DNA of 11,977 bases from Bacteriovoracaceae bacterium. Its GTDB lineage: Bacteria; Bdellovibrionota; UBA1018. Positions 11,879 through 11,977 of the stretch are shown here, piece by piece. The stretch lies in NCBI GenBank assembly GCA_023250795.1, contig JAHFAB010000023.1, positions 1-11,977 on the forward strand. The letters run 5' to 3'. Position 1 is the first letter of the stretch. Each line of letters opens with the position of its first letter. Under the pieces are notes generated by a model that saw nothing but the letters and a program-made list of their open reading frames with translations, was not told where the DNA came from and ran no database searches. The position numbers were made by a program, and so were the translations under genes.

Positions 11879-11977
11879 ATGGGGACAGTGGTTTTTCAAA
11901 GAGCAGCAAGGGTTTTGATATGGGTTTGTACTCTCGCGTTGTTTTCAGATTGTGCGGGTAAGAGTTTAAATAAAGAC
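11879..11977 (+). CDS. N-terminus of a probable exported protein (3' end outside window)
   Basis: An open frame of 33 codons runs from ATG at 11879 to the end of the window. It begins MGTVVFQRAARV with two arginines and continues with a hydrophobic stretch, VLIWVCTLALF, then SDCAGKSLNKD. This looks like a signal peptide; the Cys at residue 25 might be a lipoprotein Cys, although FSDC is a poor lipobox because of the Asp. No ribosome-binding site is clear, and GTG at 11888 with GGGGA just upstream is an alternative start. The call rests only on this short segment. Confidence 0.4.
   Translation, partial: MGTVVFQRAARVLIWVCTLALFSDCAGKSLNKD

Overview
The window is ordinary bacterial chromosome mixed with accessory DNA. 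Genes are densely packed in short operons on both strands, with moderate GC in the housekeeping part and AT-rich DNA in the right-hand module. The HNH endonuclease, the ECF sigma/anti-sigma pair and the many unrecognised exported proteins would fit a Bdellovibrionota or other delta-proteobacterial-type Gram-negative. That placement is an impression from protein style and no marker gene confirms it.

Layout. 1-456 is the 3' end of an outer-membrane beta-barrel-like protein. 475-981 (-) encodes a small secreted protein of unknown function. 1072-1837 (-) is a two-gene module: a small helical protein followed by a nucleotidyltransferase-fold protein, with diverged direct repeats on both sides. 1838-2147 has no gene but holds two perfect palindromes and a hairpin terminator. 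2148-3365 (+) encodes a large secreted four-cysteine protein of unknown function. 3374-5240 (-) is a tightly overlapping operon of HNH endonuclease, ECF sigma factor and membrane-bound zinc-finger anti-sigma factor. 5311-5778 (+) is a TlpA-like thioredoxin. 5970-8339 (-) is an operon of cysteine desulfurase and ThiI, which together supply and transfer sulfur for 4-thiouridine in tRNA. 8424-9931 (-) is a complete hipB-hipA toxin-antitoxin operon with clear operators. 10018-10155 is a broken copy of an antitoxin gene. 10218-11432 (+) is an AT-rich AbiE-like pair (winged-helix regulator plus nucleotidyltransferase), and 11522-11776 (+) is the intact ribbon-helix-helix antitoxin of which 10018-10155 is a fragment. 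A new exported protein appears to begin at 11879 and runs off the end.

Most notable. (1) A 189-bp element at 5787-5975 has perfect 70-bp terminal inverted repeats and a flanking target-site-like direct repeat. It sits between tlpA and thiI, contributes the stop codon of thiI, and its removal predicts a ThiI 18 residues longer that would overlap tlpA. It looks like a MITE, a small non-autonomous mobile element that here also acts as a giant bidirectional terminator. (2) A 123-bp direct duplication of the antitoxin gene brackets the AbiE-like cassette, next to hipBA, making a compact toxin-antitoxin cluster with signs of rearrangement. (3) Both nucleotidyltransferase modules in the window lie between direct repeats. 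(4) hipA carries a four-unit 12-bp tandem repeat that adds an (I/L)PxK-type linker. (5) The genes at 5240 and 10218 have -10 boxes so close to their start codons that leaderless or nearly leaderless mRNAs are predicted.
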